A stretch of DNA of 64,000 nucleotides from Apostichopus japonicus (GCF_037975245.1 NC_092577.1:12919013-12983012), one strand, 5' to 3'. Shown: positions 48,898 to 61,801, numbered from the stretch's first letter. Numbers and translations: made by a program. The notes: generated from the letters alone by a model not told the origin.

Positions 48898-49465
48898 CTC
48901 TTTTAAGGTATTCACGATGGAAGTAGTATTAAAGAGATAGATTTCCGTGTGAAGTTGAGTCTTTGTTTGCGCAAAGATTTAAGTATAATTTTCTTTTCTC
49001 TGTACGTAAGATTATGTAGTAAAATATGCATTTTTCAGTCTGCTGTCAAAGCAGGATTGCTTATTAACTTTGTTTCAATTACGATATTCCAGACTTTGGG
49101 TAAGAGTTCATTGTCACTTTACTGGTTTATATTTTTAACACGTTGCAGAGGAAGCCCCAAAGTGCTATGTCCGTGTGTCTAGATGTGCAAAATATAACAA
49201 CATGCTTACCTTAGCACAATCCACAATTGTGCATGGAGGAATATGACAGCTCCTTTGGGTGCCATCTATATTGCTGCCAGGCTCATTGAAACAATACTAG
49301 CCTGGACGCAGAAACCCAACAAAAAAATCAACTCTCCCGATGTCCTCTAAACGTAAATTATATTGAAAGGACTTGACAAATATCTTGTCTTGAATTTCGA
49401 TAAAATTGCAAGGTAACGCCAGTCATGTGACCAAGTTATGAAGTGCAAATGTGGGAACTGGAAGG
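48898..49465. other. Unassigned stretch
   Basis: A frame at 48949-49182 has no ATG-supported start or motif. A minus-strand ATG at about 49263 runs 55 bases to a donor-like GTAAGC near 49208; too little to call. Confidence 0.4.
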
Positions 49466-49469
49466 AAAC

Positions 49470-50670
49470 AATAATGAAAATGAAATATAGCGCCATTACA
49501 TCAAGCAGATGGTAGAACTGATAATCTCTCTCTATTATGTTCTACCAGTTATTGGAATACACATACACCGTAATAGGTATTTGGGTATTTTCATCAACTT
49601 GAAATCGCACAAAGATCACAGTCGTAGCATTTGCTCGCTATACTTTAGTACAAACATACTTCAAGTATTGTGAGCAATGTAATAAACTACAAACTGCTTG
49701 AATTGCCTAATGGAATGTAACGCGTTAGTTGTAAAGCGCATAGAGAAGCAACACTCACTCAATCCTAATTGTATCGTCGATATTTCTTAACTGGAATATT
49801 AGAGAAGCTGTCAAAACATCAAATTAGCTCTAAAAACGTTAGGAATATCATATCGATCGAAATGAATTACAATTTACAGCGTTTTAAATACGGCCAACAC
49901 GGTTGTTTTCACTTTTTGAAAAATAATTTTCTCTGTTCTTAGGTGATGTAAAATCAAACAATAAGATAGCTACGCCCTTGTTTCGCACTGATAACAATGT
50001 AGATTGATATATTTGTGTACTCTTTTAAATTTGTATCCTAAGTTTGACAATTGTTATAGCAGTTTCATTGTATGTCAATGATGCTGTTTTTTGGTGTTGC
50101 TGTTGGTAGGCGATGTTACAGGTTTAGTGTATTAACATCTCTCCATATTTACATATCTTGCTTCAGTGGGTTTGATAACAATTGGAACTAAAATTGTATG
50201 CATATGACAAAGTAAGTAAAGGCATATGTAAAGACATACGAACTACACTAATACTGGTAACAATAACATAGACGACAAAGGTAAGGCCTAACATGATGTA
50301 TCAACTTTCAGCGAAACTGAAGCAATTCAATGGCAATTTGAACTTGTTTTCCTTTTAAATCACTGCCACTTTGCGAATGTTATTAAAATTATATTGCCAA
50401 AACACATAATTCACTCACTACTAATAATACAACGCTTAAGTCTCTGCAATTGGAGTAATACAGAATACAACAGCCAAGTCTTTCAACATCAGGTAGTTAT
50501 ATGTGGCAGAATCACTGATATACTGGCTGCACCTATGCTGTTTCAAAGAATTTCCAAATGAACAACAGCAAAGACTGATGCCGCTGCTTGTTCTGCGAAC
50601 ATAGCTTGTCTATTGTAACATAACGTTAGCAATAGTAGCTAGCCTTTGGCAAGTAACCTCATTGCACTTC
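49470..50670. repeat. Duplicated block, copy 1
   Basis: Matches 51760-53470 in order: AGCGCCATTACATCAAG, ACCAGTTATTG, CATCAACTTGAAATCGCACA, then CTTGAATTGCC, then TTTCGCACTGA, and finally the dispersed repeat at 50390-50660. The position matching the exon at 53001 is 50195-50285, where GACAAAG|GTAAGGC keeps a donor-like site, but the frame is lost. A further related end is at 61540-62130. Confidence 0.82.
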
Positions 50671-51759
50671 TGACCTATTGTACAATGAGCGAAGAATCAT
50701 TAGTTTTCGTTTAACTAAATCAAATTGTATCCGACCTTTTTTAGTGTATATCAGCCTAACCGAATCGGCAGTTAAATGCTTCTTTGTTGTTTTTCAGCCG
50801 AAATTACAAGTAATCTGGAATTATGTTATCTAAACTTATCATCACAGCTCTCAAATAATCATGGGTCACTAAGTCAAGGCGTCTAACAGCCAAAAATGAA
50901 TATGTCGTGGTCTAGAGTTGTCATAAGTTAGGTTAGTAATTGCTTAGTAATTTCGTGCTCTCAGCACATACCTGGAAATTATCGTAAGCCTAGCCAATTC
51001 TATCGTTGTTGTTGCTGACATGTGTAAAAAAGAACGTATTTGCAACATTTAAGTTTGTACTATTAGATCTGTTGTACGGCACCTACCAACAGTGTTCCAA
51101 TGATCCCTTGTATGATTTTTGCTGTACAGTGCTAATTGACATCATAAGTGTTAGTGTAATTCAGTAATTCAGTCTGAGCTGTTCGTTGACTGACACCTGT
51201 TATTTTTACCCTAAGCGTTCACAGATTTGCAATTCGAAGTTAAAATTCATCTTATATAGTGTGGTGTGCGTGCTATAGCAGTCACTTATTGGTATCGGGT
51301 CGATACCCAGACGAAAGATGTTAAAGGCAATTCCAAATTCACATTTATTTCTCATAAAGAAAAATGCATGTTATGGATGCCCGGTCTTATGTAAAACAAG
51401 AAAGCAATATTTTGTATTCCTTTGCTTTTATATTTTGTCTAAAAATGTTCATGTAGGATATCGACATACTAACGCAAATGGTAAAACACTACGTCAGATA
51501 GTTGTTGCAATAACCCGTCAGTCATACCAGGAAATGACGTGTCAGCAATTTTATTACTAATTTCAAAGAAATATTGATGAAGTACATTTGTTCATCCGCT
51601 GCACATTACATACAATGATGGAATACAAGGCAAGCTTCGCTTTGTTGTAAACATTTAATTTTCTGAAGGTTGGTGGCTTTCTCATGAGAGTGTAACCTAC
51701 AAACAAGTTACGGCTGCTCCATTGTCTTTTTTGAATTTCCCTCTGATTGTACTCAACTG
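50671..51759. other. Unassigned stretch
   Basis: No supported gene. The 51318-51560 frame has an ATG and 80 codons but no motif or splice support. Confidence 0.45.
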
Positions 51760-53470
51760 TATACAGCGCCATTACATCAAGGAGATGGTAGAACGGTAAA
51801 TAACTCTCCACATCTCTTCTACCAGTTATTGAAATACACATACATCGTAGCTATAGTGTGCTATTTTACTTTTAATACATTAATTTTCCAATTTTATTTC
51901 AATTCACTTTTGGCTAAAAACTTAGTAATGAACAGACGGTCATCTTAATGTAAATTTATATAAATTAATATCAAAATCTTTTCATTTTGTGAAATTTAAC
52001 AGGAGTTACTCTACTTATATGATATATGCCTTCACCTTAGGATAAGTATATCTTAAATATGTTTGTAATGAGAACAATTGGTACAATGTTCATCAACTTG
52101 AAATCGCACAAGGTCACAGCTGTAGCGTTTGCACAAAATTCTATGCAAACATTTTTCAAGTTAGCAATGTAATAAACCAATGAACCGCTTGAATTGCCCA
52201 ATGGAATACCAACGTAATAGTTAATAGCTCATTGAGGGGCAAAACTCTGTGTCGTGCACGCCTTGGAGAGCAAACAGTCGCTCTGTTTTTTTTTATGGTT
52301 CATTCACAGAATGTCACCACATGAAAGCTACTTCACACGACGGTGCAACAATATCCATTGCAACGATTACCTTTACCCAATAGAGCAATCTTGCTACAGC
52401 CAACACAATGACTCGCACTAACAGCGCTAACCTTATCGAAACGAGGTTCAGCCGCGATCATAATATTATCGTCGAAAATACTTTCACTGGCACATTATAA
52501 AAGCTGACAAACATCAGATTAGCTCACATATCGTTAAAAATTGCATATCGATCGATATGAGTTATTATTCACAACGTTTAAGGCACTGTCAAACGTTTTT
52601 TTGTACTTTTTGAGAAGTAATCATGTTGTGTTTCTAGGTAATGTAAAATTAAACATTAATGCTCTCACTAGTAAAATAGCCACGTCCTTGTTTCGCACTG
52701 AAAACAATGTTGATTAATATATCTTGTATTCTTGTTTATTTGTATCCTAATTTAAACTCATGTTATAGTAGTTTTAATGTATACCAGTAATGTAAATTTT
52801 CTATTTTGTGTCTTGTAAGCTTTATCGTGAACTTTTGGTGGTCGATGTTACATGTGTATCAACAGCTATCCATATTTACATATATCACATATATACAGTA
52901 TAACTATTGTTGTACTGTATATAAAATATTATAACTAAGACGTTATATGTTAATACATTGCATCTGACCTTTATTTTTCATCAGTTGCTTCTTAGCCTAG
53001 TTGAACACAACATTGTCAAGTCCCGCAAGCTAAAGTCGTTAATCGGAGTTAGTCTCATAAAGAAATGGGGTCGCGAATCAGTTCCAAAGCGAAGGACAAT
53101 GACCACGGGTCCAATAAGCGGCTTCTTAGCGTCTCTAACGTCATTAACGGTAAGTCTTAACATGATGTTTTAATTTTCCAGCGAGACTGAAACACTTCAA
53201 TGGACAACTTTTTTTGTCTATCTTTAAATAGCTACCATTTGGCGAGCGCGACTAAAACAATACTGGCTAAAATGCATACTTTACTCACAACAAATAATAC
53301 GTATTATGATATGCAACTTGGGTAGTAAATTAGACAACAGCAATTCTTTCCAACTTAACTTAGCAGAACCACGGATATACTGGCTGCACCTATGTTGTTT
53401 CGGAGAATTCCCAAGAAACGACAGCACGGGCTGATGCCGCTGCATGTTCTGCGAAGAAAACTATCAGTAG
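51760..53470. repeat. Duplicated block, copy 2, with exon-like sequence
   Basis: Partner of 49470-50670. It contains the open exon-like frame at 53001-53149 and ends in the dispersed repeat (53235-53465). Confidence 0.82.
53001..53149 (+). CDS. Exon-like frame, possible second half of a SAM-like domain
   Basis: The frame is open from an acceptor at 52984 (phase 0) or 53000 (phase 1) to a strong donor TTAACG|GTAAGT. It reads VEHNIVKSRKLKSLIGVSLI-KKWGRES. The spacing Leu-x-Glu-x-Asn-Ile ... Leu-Ile-Gly ... Lys-Lys-Trp resembles the C-terminal helices of SAM domains and could pair with the N-terminus at 13955. The donor leaves phase 0, which does not fit the phase-1 exons downstream, so it may be a decayed copy. 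Three related copies are at 50195-50285, 61540-61628 and 61681-61801. Confidence 0.35.
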
Positions 53471-53559
53471 CATTAATTATGTTGGTTATAATTTATGGTT
53501 TGCTATTTTTACAATTTGAATGCATTGCAACTAAAATGGAGAATGAGGTGGGATAGCCA

Positions 53560-54075
53560 ATTTAATTTTCAAGGAAAGTGGTAATTTAACCTGGAATGAG
53601 GTCAACAATTCTTTTATATTAACCAAGATAATGGTGACATCAACCAGGATAAAAATAACCAGAAAGAGGTGGAACATTCTGTGATATTAACCAGGATAGT
53701 ATTAACACCAACCAGGAAAAGGTTGGTTAATTTGACCAGGAAAGAGGTGGAACATGTTATGATATTAACCAGGATATTATTAGCACCAACCAGGAAATTT
53801 TGGTTGACTTAACCAGGAAAGAGGTGGAATACTTTTGATATTAACCAGGATAGTAGTCACATCAACCAGGAATTGTTGGTTATTTTAACCAGGAATGAGG
53901 TGAATACCCATTGGTATTAACCAGGATAGTGGTAACAGGAAATTTAACCAGGTTTTCCTGGTTATTTCTACCAGGATTTTGTTTACATTTCATTCACCAG
54001 GATACCTGGTGAAAACAACCAGGATATGGAGGGTGGCATATAAACTGGTGTAATTTCACCAGGTTGCGTTTAGAG
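53560..54075. repeat. ACCAGG minisatellite, roughly 80-bp higher unit
   Basis: About five units with the order ACCAGGAAAGAGGTGGAA, ATATTAACCAGGATA, then ACCAACCAGGAA, then GGTTGAT/GGTTAAT. The AACCAGG motif recurs some twenty times; towards the right end CCTGGT appears in inverted orientation, giving small hairpins (about 53950-54020). No coding frame. Confidence 0.9.
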
Positions 54076-54470
54076 TGTATATCTAAACACATTTGTATAC
54101 ACATGACATGCAACATGTTGTCATATGAAGTTTAGCATGATTATTACATGGAATTAAGGCAAATTGTGGGTGAGGGGTGAAAAACTCAGGAGCAGGAAGT
54201 AAATAGTTACTCTTAAGACAAAAAGGCAAGGAAACACCTGCTTCAAGTGATATGATGGGGATATAACAACATAATACATAACATTTAACACTTTACTTAA
54301 GCACTGTAAAAACTGAAAGGGCTTATTTACAAAAAAAAAAGGTAAATGTAAATCCTGCATAGTTGCACCCCTAGGGGGTATTTTTGTACTAGTAAAAATT
54401 GTATCTATTTGTGATGTACTTTACACAAGTTTTTACGATCTGAACAACCGCCGAGGTGCGTAATTTTACA

Positions 54471-54906
54471 TTTTAATTTTAATTTACACACACGAATGGT
54501 ATATGTACCAATTTGGGGTTCGCTGTGCGGGATTTTCATTTACCCTTGTAATTGTCTCGTACTTTCAAACAAGATGTGTTTTATAACCCCATCAAATGCG
54601 GGTCAATGAACACACATGAATAGTATATGTACCAAGTTGGATGTCGCTGTGCGGGATGTATATTTACCTTTGATTTCTCGTAATTTTACACACGATGTGT
54701 TTAATTACCCCATAAAAAGCGGGTGAATTTACACACACAAATGGTACATGTACCCATTTGGGTGTCGCTCTGCGTGATTTACATTCACCATTACTTCTCG
54801 TAATGGTACACACGATGTGTTTTCATTTACCCTTAATATTCAGGTTAATTTACACACACAAATATTATGTTTTCTTTTGGTGTTGCTCTGCGGGATTTAC
54901 ATTCAT
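54471..54906. repeat. About 122-bp tandem repeat, four units
   Basis: Units begin near 54481, 54605, 54726 and 54846 at AATTTACACACACRAATGG-like sequence and each contains TCGCTSTGCGKGAT and ACACGATGTGTTT. Strongly diverged between units. The block follows directly after the ACCAGG minisatellite, with about 400 bases between. Confidence 0.88.
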
Positions 54907-55121
54907 GGTCCGACAATAGTTGATCCTAGTTTCGGTAAGGTGCAAAAAGATACATTCCTTTATAGTAAGGACAATTAATTACTATTAGTTTGCATATGTA
55001 GGGACTACATGTACTATACATATCTGTTTCGTGTAAATGAGAGGTCAGTGCCCGTTGTGCCTCTCGCATGACAAGCTTTGATGACAAAGATGGTTAAACT
55101 TATTTCTTTTACCTTTTTTAG

Positions 55122-55163
55122 AAATACTAGAGGTTCCACATGGAGGGCCCAATTCTACACAAA
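55122..55163 (+). CDS. Symmetric 42-base exon, phase 1/1
   Basis: Acceptor TTTCTTTTACCTTTTTTAG|AA and donor CAAA|GTAATT give EILEVPHGGPNSTQ in phase 1. It has the same length, phase and flanking intron sequence as 57846-57887, so the two are duplicated exons. Linker-like composition; no domain. Confidence 0.45.
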
Positions 55164-55739
55164 GTAATTAATATGAATGCTTTCGAAAAAGCAAGGGTCG
55201 TAGTAACAATAACTGCGCAGGAACAAGGTTAATGGTTTTAGCAGCATCGTGAGAAATTTAGAGAAAGGAAGTTTGGTTAACTCGTTGTGGGTTTATTATC
55301 ATTAGTAAGTTTCTCCCAGTGGGCAAAATTAAACCACGGATCCGAAACTATATAACTGTTAAAACATCAACACTCGTGGTAATCTACTTACGTGGGCTTT
55401 GAAATATGAAGTCGAAATTCTGGCTAAAGTCATTTTTTAAGGATTTTACGGCAACTTTGTTTGAATAAAAAAGATAACGATGAATTAAAAACGCATGTTT
55501 TGATTCAATTAAGCATAATAGTACATTAAATTTACAATTTGCAATTATCTGGTGATGACTATATATATGTGTATTAACAACTATATAAGCAAGCACAAAA
55601 TGGAGTTTAGTCCACTTAGTGCGCATACTGTTTATTCCAGAATCGGCTAAACACATAAACCAATAAACTTGATGAATTGTTCATGAATTTTGTCCTGAAA
55701 GATACTTTCATTCATGTTAATTGCTTAAATTTCCAATAG

Positions 55740-55838
55740 ATATAAACAATTCAGATCCGGTTTTACCAAAAGAGGAAGCAAACGATAAAACGAAGGAGGA
55801 TGAGGTAAAGATACTGGTCGAGGAGCAGCAAGAAACAG
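55740..55838 (+). CDS. Symmetric 99-base exon, charged linker
   Basis: Acceptor AAATTTCCAATAG|AT and donor GAAACAG|GTAACATG; phase 1/1. Encodes INNSDPVLPKEEANDKTKED then EVKILVEEQQET, a Glu/Lys-rich segment likely to be disordered or coiled-coil. The downstream exon at 56073 has the same ending and the same 3' intron (GTAACATGAAAA..AAATGCAG), so it is a tandem exon duplicate. Confidence 0.55.
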
Positions 55839-56072
55839 GTAACATGAAAACAAATGCAGTTGATATTACGATGCCTTACGATACAAAATTATCATCTCAT
55901 GATTCTCATCTAATAAAATACATCAATTACGCAACTGATTTGAATATAAAACATAACAATGTATTAAAAATGCAAAACCAATAAACTCGATAAATTATTC
56001 ATGAATTTTTATCTGAAAGATGCTTTCATTGATGGTAATTGCTTAACTTATAAATAACTTTGAACAATACAG

Positions 56073-56156
56073 ATCAGGTTAAAAAGCAAGAGGAGGAAAA
56101 CGATGAGGATGCGGAGGATGAGGTAAAGATAGAGGTCGAGAAGAAGCAAGAAGAAG
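56073..56156 (+). CDS. Symmetric 84-base exon, charged linker duplicate
   Basis: Acceptor TTTGAACAATACAG|AT and donor GAAGAAG|GTAACATG; phase 1/1. Encodes QVKKQEEENDEDAEDEVKIE then VEKKQEE. Clearly homologous to 55740-55838 in its second half (DEVKI..VE..Q). It splices in frame after the preceding exon, adding 28 residues with either exon skippable. Confidence 0.55.
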
Positions 56157-57600
56157 GTAACATGAAAAACAAATGCAGTTGATATTACGATGCCTTACGA
56201 AACAAAATTATCATCTCATGATTATCATCTAGTTAAATATGATACAAATGACGAGGAAACAAATATAACTTATGAGTGTAGCTTTTATGTCGTAAACACT
56301 GGAACAATGGTATTATCTACGTCATAGGTCCAATTCATTAAAGACACCAACAGAAAAAAAAACCCCATCCAAGTTGTCTATGTGAACCAAACGCAGTAGC
56401 ATCGCACGAAAACTATCGCAAACAGAAGCACGCATGTCGTTGGTACAGTAATTGTGTTTTGGCTTTGCTATGCTAAAACCATGATGTGAATCCCGATTGA
56501 AGTTGCATGCATACATAAGATTGCTTTAAAAATGCATTAATATCGTATCAACTAGGCGTAACACTGCATTACATCTTCAGTTGAGGCAATTTTTAAAGAT
56601 GAACCCGACCTTTACGGACACTGTGCACAAACATGCTACCGATGTGCAACTGTAAATTATCTGGTGATGAGTCTATTTTCAATTGCATTTTTATGTCTGG
56701 ACTTAAATTCCGTTTTCCGGGCTGAAATGTATCATTGTGTCGCTGGCGTTAAAAACAAATTTCGGACAAACCTAGTCAGTGTGTAGTACGTTAAGTGTTT
56801 CAATACCAAACATGTAGGGGGATGAAGTAGTTTCACCTATCAAAATGATATGTTCAGAATGCTTTTCGCTTGCATTTGTATTATTTTAATGAAAGCTGCC
56901 CACATTTATTATATTGTAACACTACATCAAATGAATAAGTACAGAGCGTTCCAGTTTCCAAGTTGACCTATTCTTAAATAAACCTACTTGATATGCAAAA
57001 GCCAGAAATTCAGAGAAAGGAAGTTCGGTTTACAATCTATGTGTTTACATTTCCTTAGTATCTCCCAGTGGGCAAAGGTTAACCACGAAAACGATACTGT
57101 GTAGCAGTAGAAAAATTATAAGTACCTGTAGTTATCTATTTGCGTGGGCTAAGAAATATCACTAAATTCTGCCTAGAGTCATTTTTTAATGATTTTACGC
57201 AACATCCCTAATTGTTCTTGATCCAGATTGATGCTTGATGCATACTGATATTTGAATTACAATGCATCAGTTTAACATCAACTAGGCATTATTTTACATT
57301 AAATGTACAGTTGAGACAGTTTTGAAGATAACATCAACCAACACGGACACTATGGACTGCCATGTTAGCGCATGTACAACTGCATTTATTTGTAACTACT
57401 GTGTGTGTGTTGGCAACTATAATAACGAGCAGAAATGGAGTTGTGTCTTCTCAATGCGAACACTGCTTACACAAGAAGCGGCTTTATGTCACATAAAACC
57501 AATAAAGTCGATAAACGGTTCATGGATTTTGACCTGAAAGATAATTTCATTCATGGTAATTGTTTAACTTCTCAATAACATGGAACAATTCAGTTCATAA
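56157..57600. repeat. Duplicated intronic block
   Basis: 57300-57600 matches 55540-55740 and 62860-63150 (for example CACGGACACTATG, AATGCG.ACTG.TTA, ATAAAACCAATAAA, TTCATGGATTTTG.CCTGAAAGAT). 57575-57592 keeps the acceptor ACAATTCAG of the charged-linker exons but no comparable exon follows. Confidence 0.7.
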
Positions 57601-57845
57601 GGTTTTACTTCATGTGTCACCAAAAATATATTATTTGATCCTTCTTTCGGTAGGATGCAAAACAGATACATTCCTTAATAGTAAGGACAATTCGTTACCA
57701 TTAATTTGCACATGAAGGGACTACGTGTACGATGCATATCTGTTGGGTGTAAGTGAGAGGTCAGTACCCGTTGTTTCCCTCGCATGAAAATCTTTGGTGA
57801 GAAAAATTGGTTCATGGTTAACGCTTATTTCTTTTACCTTTTAAG

Positions 57846-57887
57846 GAAACCAAGAGGGTTCAAGTAAAGAAACCGAGGCTTCAAGAG
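57846..57887 (+). CDS. Symmetric 42-base exon, phase 1/1, second copy
   Basis: Acceptor TTTCTTTTACCTTTTAAG|GA and donor AAGAG|GTAAGT give GNQEGSSKETEASR in phase 1. Paralogue of 55122-55163; 57640-57840 matches 54920-55120 upstream of it. The donor here is the stronger of the two. Ser/Glu-rich linker. Confidence 0.5.
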
Positions 57888-57996
57888 GTAAGTAATGTGA
57901 ACGCTTTGAAAATACCAAAGACCGTATAAACCTTAACTACGCATGAACAAGATGAATGGTTTAGCAGCATCGTGAGCCACATAATTCACGTCCATG

Positions 57997-58290
57997 TATT
58001 ACTGATGAGTATTGGTATACAGTTAGCTTTACGCTACTTAAACCTTGCCGGTGTTAGTTATCCAATGTATGTAAGATTTTCATACTTGTATTTATGCATT
58101 AATTTATATGTTTCTAATATAACATTTGACAATTGGTTTTCATTATCACGGACGAAAGCGCATCGAAGTTCGCGTATACAAAAGAATTAGCAAAGCAAAT
58201 GTCTTAATTCACTATCACATCGATAACCCCATTGGCCCTAGAAAAAAGAATTCACCGGTTGTCAGCACTAGCCTATAATATTATACATGT
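57997..58290. repeat. Paralogue of 13010-13145
   Basis: Shares TTAGCTTTACGCTACTTAAA, ATGTAAGATTTTCATACTTG and GGTTGTCAGCACTAGCCTAT with the region upstream of the SAM-like exon; about 100 bp of extra DNA (58110-58250) interrupts it. Confidence 0.85.
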
Positions 58291-58299
58291 AGTGGTGTG

Positions 58300-60419
58300 A
58301 CTCGTGTCCTCATCAAGTAATGCAAATTCATCTCCTAAATACCGATACTTACAGACACCCAATCTATGTTTACAGCCGTTCTTCACATTGCCGCATTTCA
58401 AAACGCTTTGAAGTCACACAAATACACGACGTATAATATCCAACCTGAGTTTAACTCGAATGATCTATTGACATGTTGGAACTTTATCCATGTGACTTTT
58501 ATTTTCACCGTAAGTTACCCTTCTAGCATGTCAACAGTTATTGTAGATTCAGTTTGCACCGAGAGACTTTCTTAGCAAACCATTGTAAACATCTGAAAAG
58601 AAACTTCAAATATTCAATCGTTATTTGTTAATAACTTTTGCGTAACAACTCATCACACGCTTTACAAATCCTCCAGATGTTTTAAGCCACTCAAAAATAT
58701 GATCATTGCTTTACAAATCCTTGTCGCGGTATGAAAGAGCTCTCTATTCCAATACCATTCGCTATCATATTGGTTTATCTAGTTCATTGTTGGTATTCGC
58801 CTTGGTCGTTTATTCTATCTATTCTTTTGTTTTCATTTTTTGTGTACTAAAGTACTAATTGACAATATTTTATTGTATGATACATCCCGCTATAAGCTGT
58901 ATAATACCTACTTTTATAAATATATGCCCAATTGAGAGCGCTATGAACTTGCCATTATAACGTTATCATCTTAAACCTACACATATATTATTCTTACACA
59001 ATACACGTGAATGAGATAAAGGAGTATTGGGTTCAGTACATGTTGGAAGGAATCTTTTACACCACACTTAGTTTACAAAAATGAAAAATTGACTCCTTTG
59101 TAAAGACAACATCCCAACGGTGCATTTCCTTTTACGCCACATAGAAATCATTATCAGCGTATCAGTGGCTCGCCGTCGTTTATTTATGTTACATCAGTAA
59201 TATTGTGCTTGGTCAACAAGTTTGAATCTACGGATGGGAGTGTTACTGTGGTTACGGGGAATTTTGTACAGTGATGACCAACTGCTGGAAAATTCTTTGC
59301 TGGTTTCACAATAATGGTACATACGCAGAGAAACCAACTAACTGCATTGATCCACATTTAAAATGGTGTCACACTATGATCAACATTATTACTTTTAAAA
59401 TCTTCATTGATTACTATTTTACTTCCATCTGCATTATTAAGTTTTAGAAAATAAAATCGTAACTATTATTGTATGCAATTCGTGTTTGTTTAACTCAAGT
59501 TTACTATGACTCACGTCTTCGCTCATTCAAATCACAACTCGTGGCGATCGTAAATCGTATAGGTATGTAGTTCGATAGTCTTATTGTCCTTGAGTTGAGT
59601 AGTTGGTACGTCGATCGCAATTCCTATAGATGGTAATAAATACTACTTATGAATAGGCCTTGGGATTCGTGACCTCTGACCCTTGAATGGATAATAGCGT
59701 TAGAAGCCGGTAATGCACCACAAGTTATGCTTACGAATACAACCACTAAGCTTGCAGCATATCGAAATCCCGGTTAAAGAAAAAAATTCCCCTTAAATTT
59801 CGCTAACATTATCGTTTGAATTATTTTTTTGGCATACGCTTAATGGCCGTAATGAACTAGTTTTTCCTGCAATATTTGACCCTAAATAGATGCAAGTAGT
59901 AGATGACAATAAATCATATATCCCGGCATGCATGTAATAAATATGATATCCATTGACCATTGGCCTAACAGTTTAGGAAGAGTTGACCAAAACATTATTC
60001 TCTCTACTGGCAATTCCATACACTTCACTCTCCCACGAACACACACACACTCACATGCAGGTTGTTTTTGTACCCGCATTAACTCCACCCTCCTCATTCC
60101 CCTCTTCGCATATTATGTTCCCTATAGTATCCCCTTAAATGTACACTTACTCTCCGACTCACCCGTCAGTCACACAGATAGATCGATATTTATTCAGCGA
60201 ATCATATATAAATATAATGGAAATTGGTTGATAACAAGAGCTCAAGACATTAAAAAGTGTAAACAACAAATAAGACCTATAATAATGCACATAGATATGA
60301 AAACGTTCTTATAAAATAATAAGATGAACACAATATCAAATGTACCTACAAAATATTGAAGCGTAAAAAAATATGTAAATGAATGCCCTCATATCCTAAA
60401 TTAAGTCTACAAAGTTAAG
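58300..60419. other. Unassigned stretch
   Basis: About 2.1 kb without a supported gene or element. The frame at 59928-60314 (128 codons) overlaps a minus-strand frame, starts ATG, but shows no motif. Confidence 0.45.
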
Positions 60420-61535
60420 TATTGTTTAACGGTTTTGTTGCGCATTGGATATCTTCACAGCAGAAGGATACAAACTGTCAGTCAATCTTTTAGAACCCTT
60501 AAAAGTACGTATTTTTTTTCCTGAAGGCGGGAACTTGAAATAATCAGTTGTTGGGTGGTAATCATCATTCAATATAAGTTGCAGCACGTTTTAATGTTCG
60601 CTCCTGGTAGGGTAAGTGAAGGGACGGTAGGCCTGTGCCAATGAGGCACTCCGCGTTTCTTATGACAGATTCTAGTTTCCTTAGATCATTCTTACTTGCG
60701 CGACCAAAACAGACATAAATGTTTAAATTTAAAATACTTTCAATAATAGCACGATAAAAATTAATTAAAATATTCTGACTGACACCATACGATTTTAGAG
60801 CGTGCAAAAAGAATAGTCTCTGTCGTCTCTTTTTCAATATCTCATCAGTATTTTTTCCATGATAAGTTGTCCATAATAAACGTGCCTAGCAACTTAAATG
60901 CGTTTACCTGTTCTACAACATATCCATTAATAATGATAGGGTCCTTTGTATTTGTGTTTCGTCTAAAGTTCACAATTAATTCCTTAGTTTTGTCCACAAT
61001 CAGAATCAAGTTGTTATCGGTGCACCATTTCACCAAGGGATCCACTTCGTCACTGTAGCCACTTTCATCTTCGTTGATAATCAAACCAGTCACTGTAGTG
61101 ACGTCTACAAATTTGATGATTCGTGAGTTCTGATCGGCGGCTCTGCAATCGTAGGTTAACAGAGAGTACAATAGCGGTGATAATACACAACCCTGAGGAG
61201 TACCAGTGTTGAAAACAATAGATGCTGAATGAATGTTGCCTACTCTAACAGTTTGTCTGCTACATAGAAGGAAATCTTAAATCCAATCACAAATACACGC
61301 AGGGAAGTTGAGGTGTTCCAATAATTTAAAATGTAACCGCGAAGGAGTAATAGTATTAAAGGCAGAACTGTAATCAATAAAAAGTACTCAGGCGTAGGAA
61401 CATTTTTTTCCCAAATGGGCAAAAGTTTCATGTATCCATATGGCAATAGCATCTTCAACTGATCTGTTTGCGCGATATGCAAATTGAGATGGATCGAAAT
61501 CAGTAGCTAATTGAGCACACCATTATCAAGTTTTG
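60420..61535 (-). mobile_element. Dead CR1/Rex1-like LINE fragment
   Basis: Minus-strand pieces in order: DFDPSQFAYRANRSVEDA (about 61500-61445), FIDYSSAFNT region (about 61380), GTPQGCV near 61190, FVDVTT in place of the catalytic FADDTT at 61111-61100, then WCTDNNLILIVDKTKE, NAFKLLGTF, and the thumb/C-terminal region 60837-60565 ending in PSGRK..LRVLKD and PSAVKISNAQQNR near 60430. Several stops and shifts separate the pieces, and both catalytic aspartates of the FADD box are affected (one A to V, one D to V). It is an inactive relic of a non-LTR retrotransposon, different from the 39.5 kb family. Confidence 0.88.
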
Positions 61536-61539
61536 CTAG

Positions 61540-61801
61540 CAGAATTCGTTAATCGGATTATGTGTTATAAAGCAATGAAGAAGCGCGAATTTGTCAAAGG
61601 TAGACATACGAACTACACTTATCCTGGCTACGATGACGGAGAAGACAATGGTTAGACCTAAAATGATGTATCAAATTTATTTAATCGGAGTTAGTCTCAT
61701 AAAGCAATGGCGCAGATCAACCTTTTTCAAACCTAAACATGCCAACTACATGTTCATTGTACCGTTGCGTCAAGACAACGTCCCACTATTGGAACTTACT
61801 G
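61540..61801 (+). pseudogene. Two decayed copies of the SAM-like second exon
   Basis: 61548-61628 matches 53036-53149 (TCGTTAATCGGA, AAAGCAATG with TGG changed to TGA, ATACGAACTACACTTAT) and its donor has become GTTAG. 61681-61801 matches the same exon again (TTAATCGGAGTTAGTCTCAT identical) and stays open as LIGVSLIKQWRRS to LLELTG with a donor-like ACTG|GTAATG in phase 1, but has no acceptor in front. I treat both as broken exon copies. Confidence 0.5.

Noticed and set aside
49200-49275. Possible minus-strand first exon with a GTAAGC donor
   Set aside because: Only 55 coding bases and no partner exon found.
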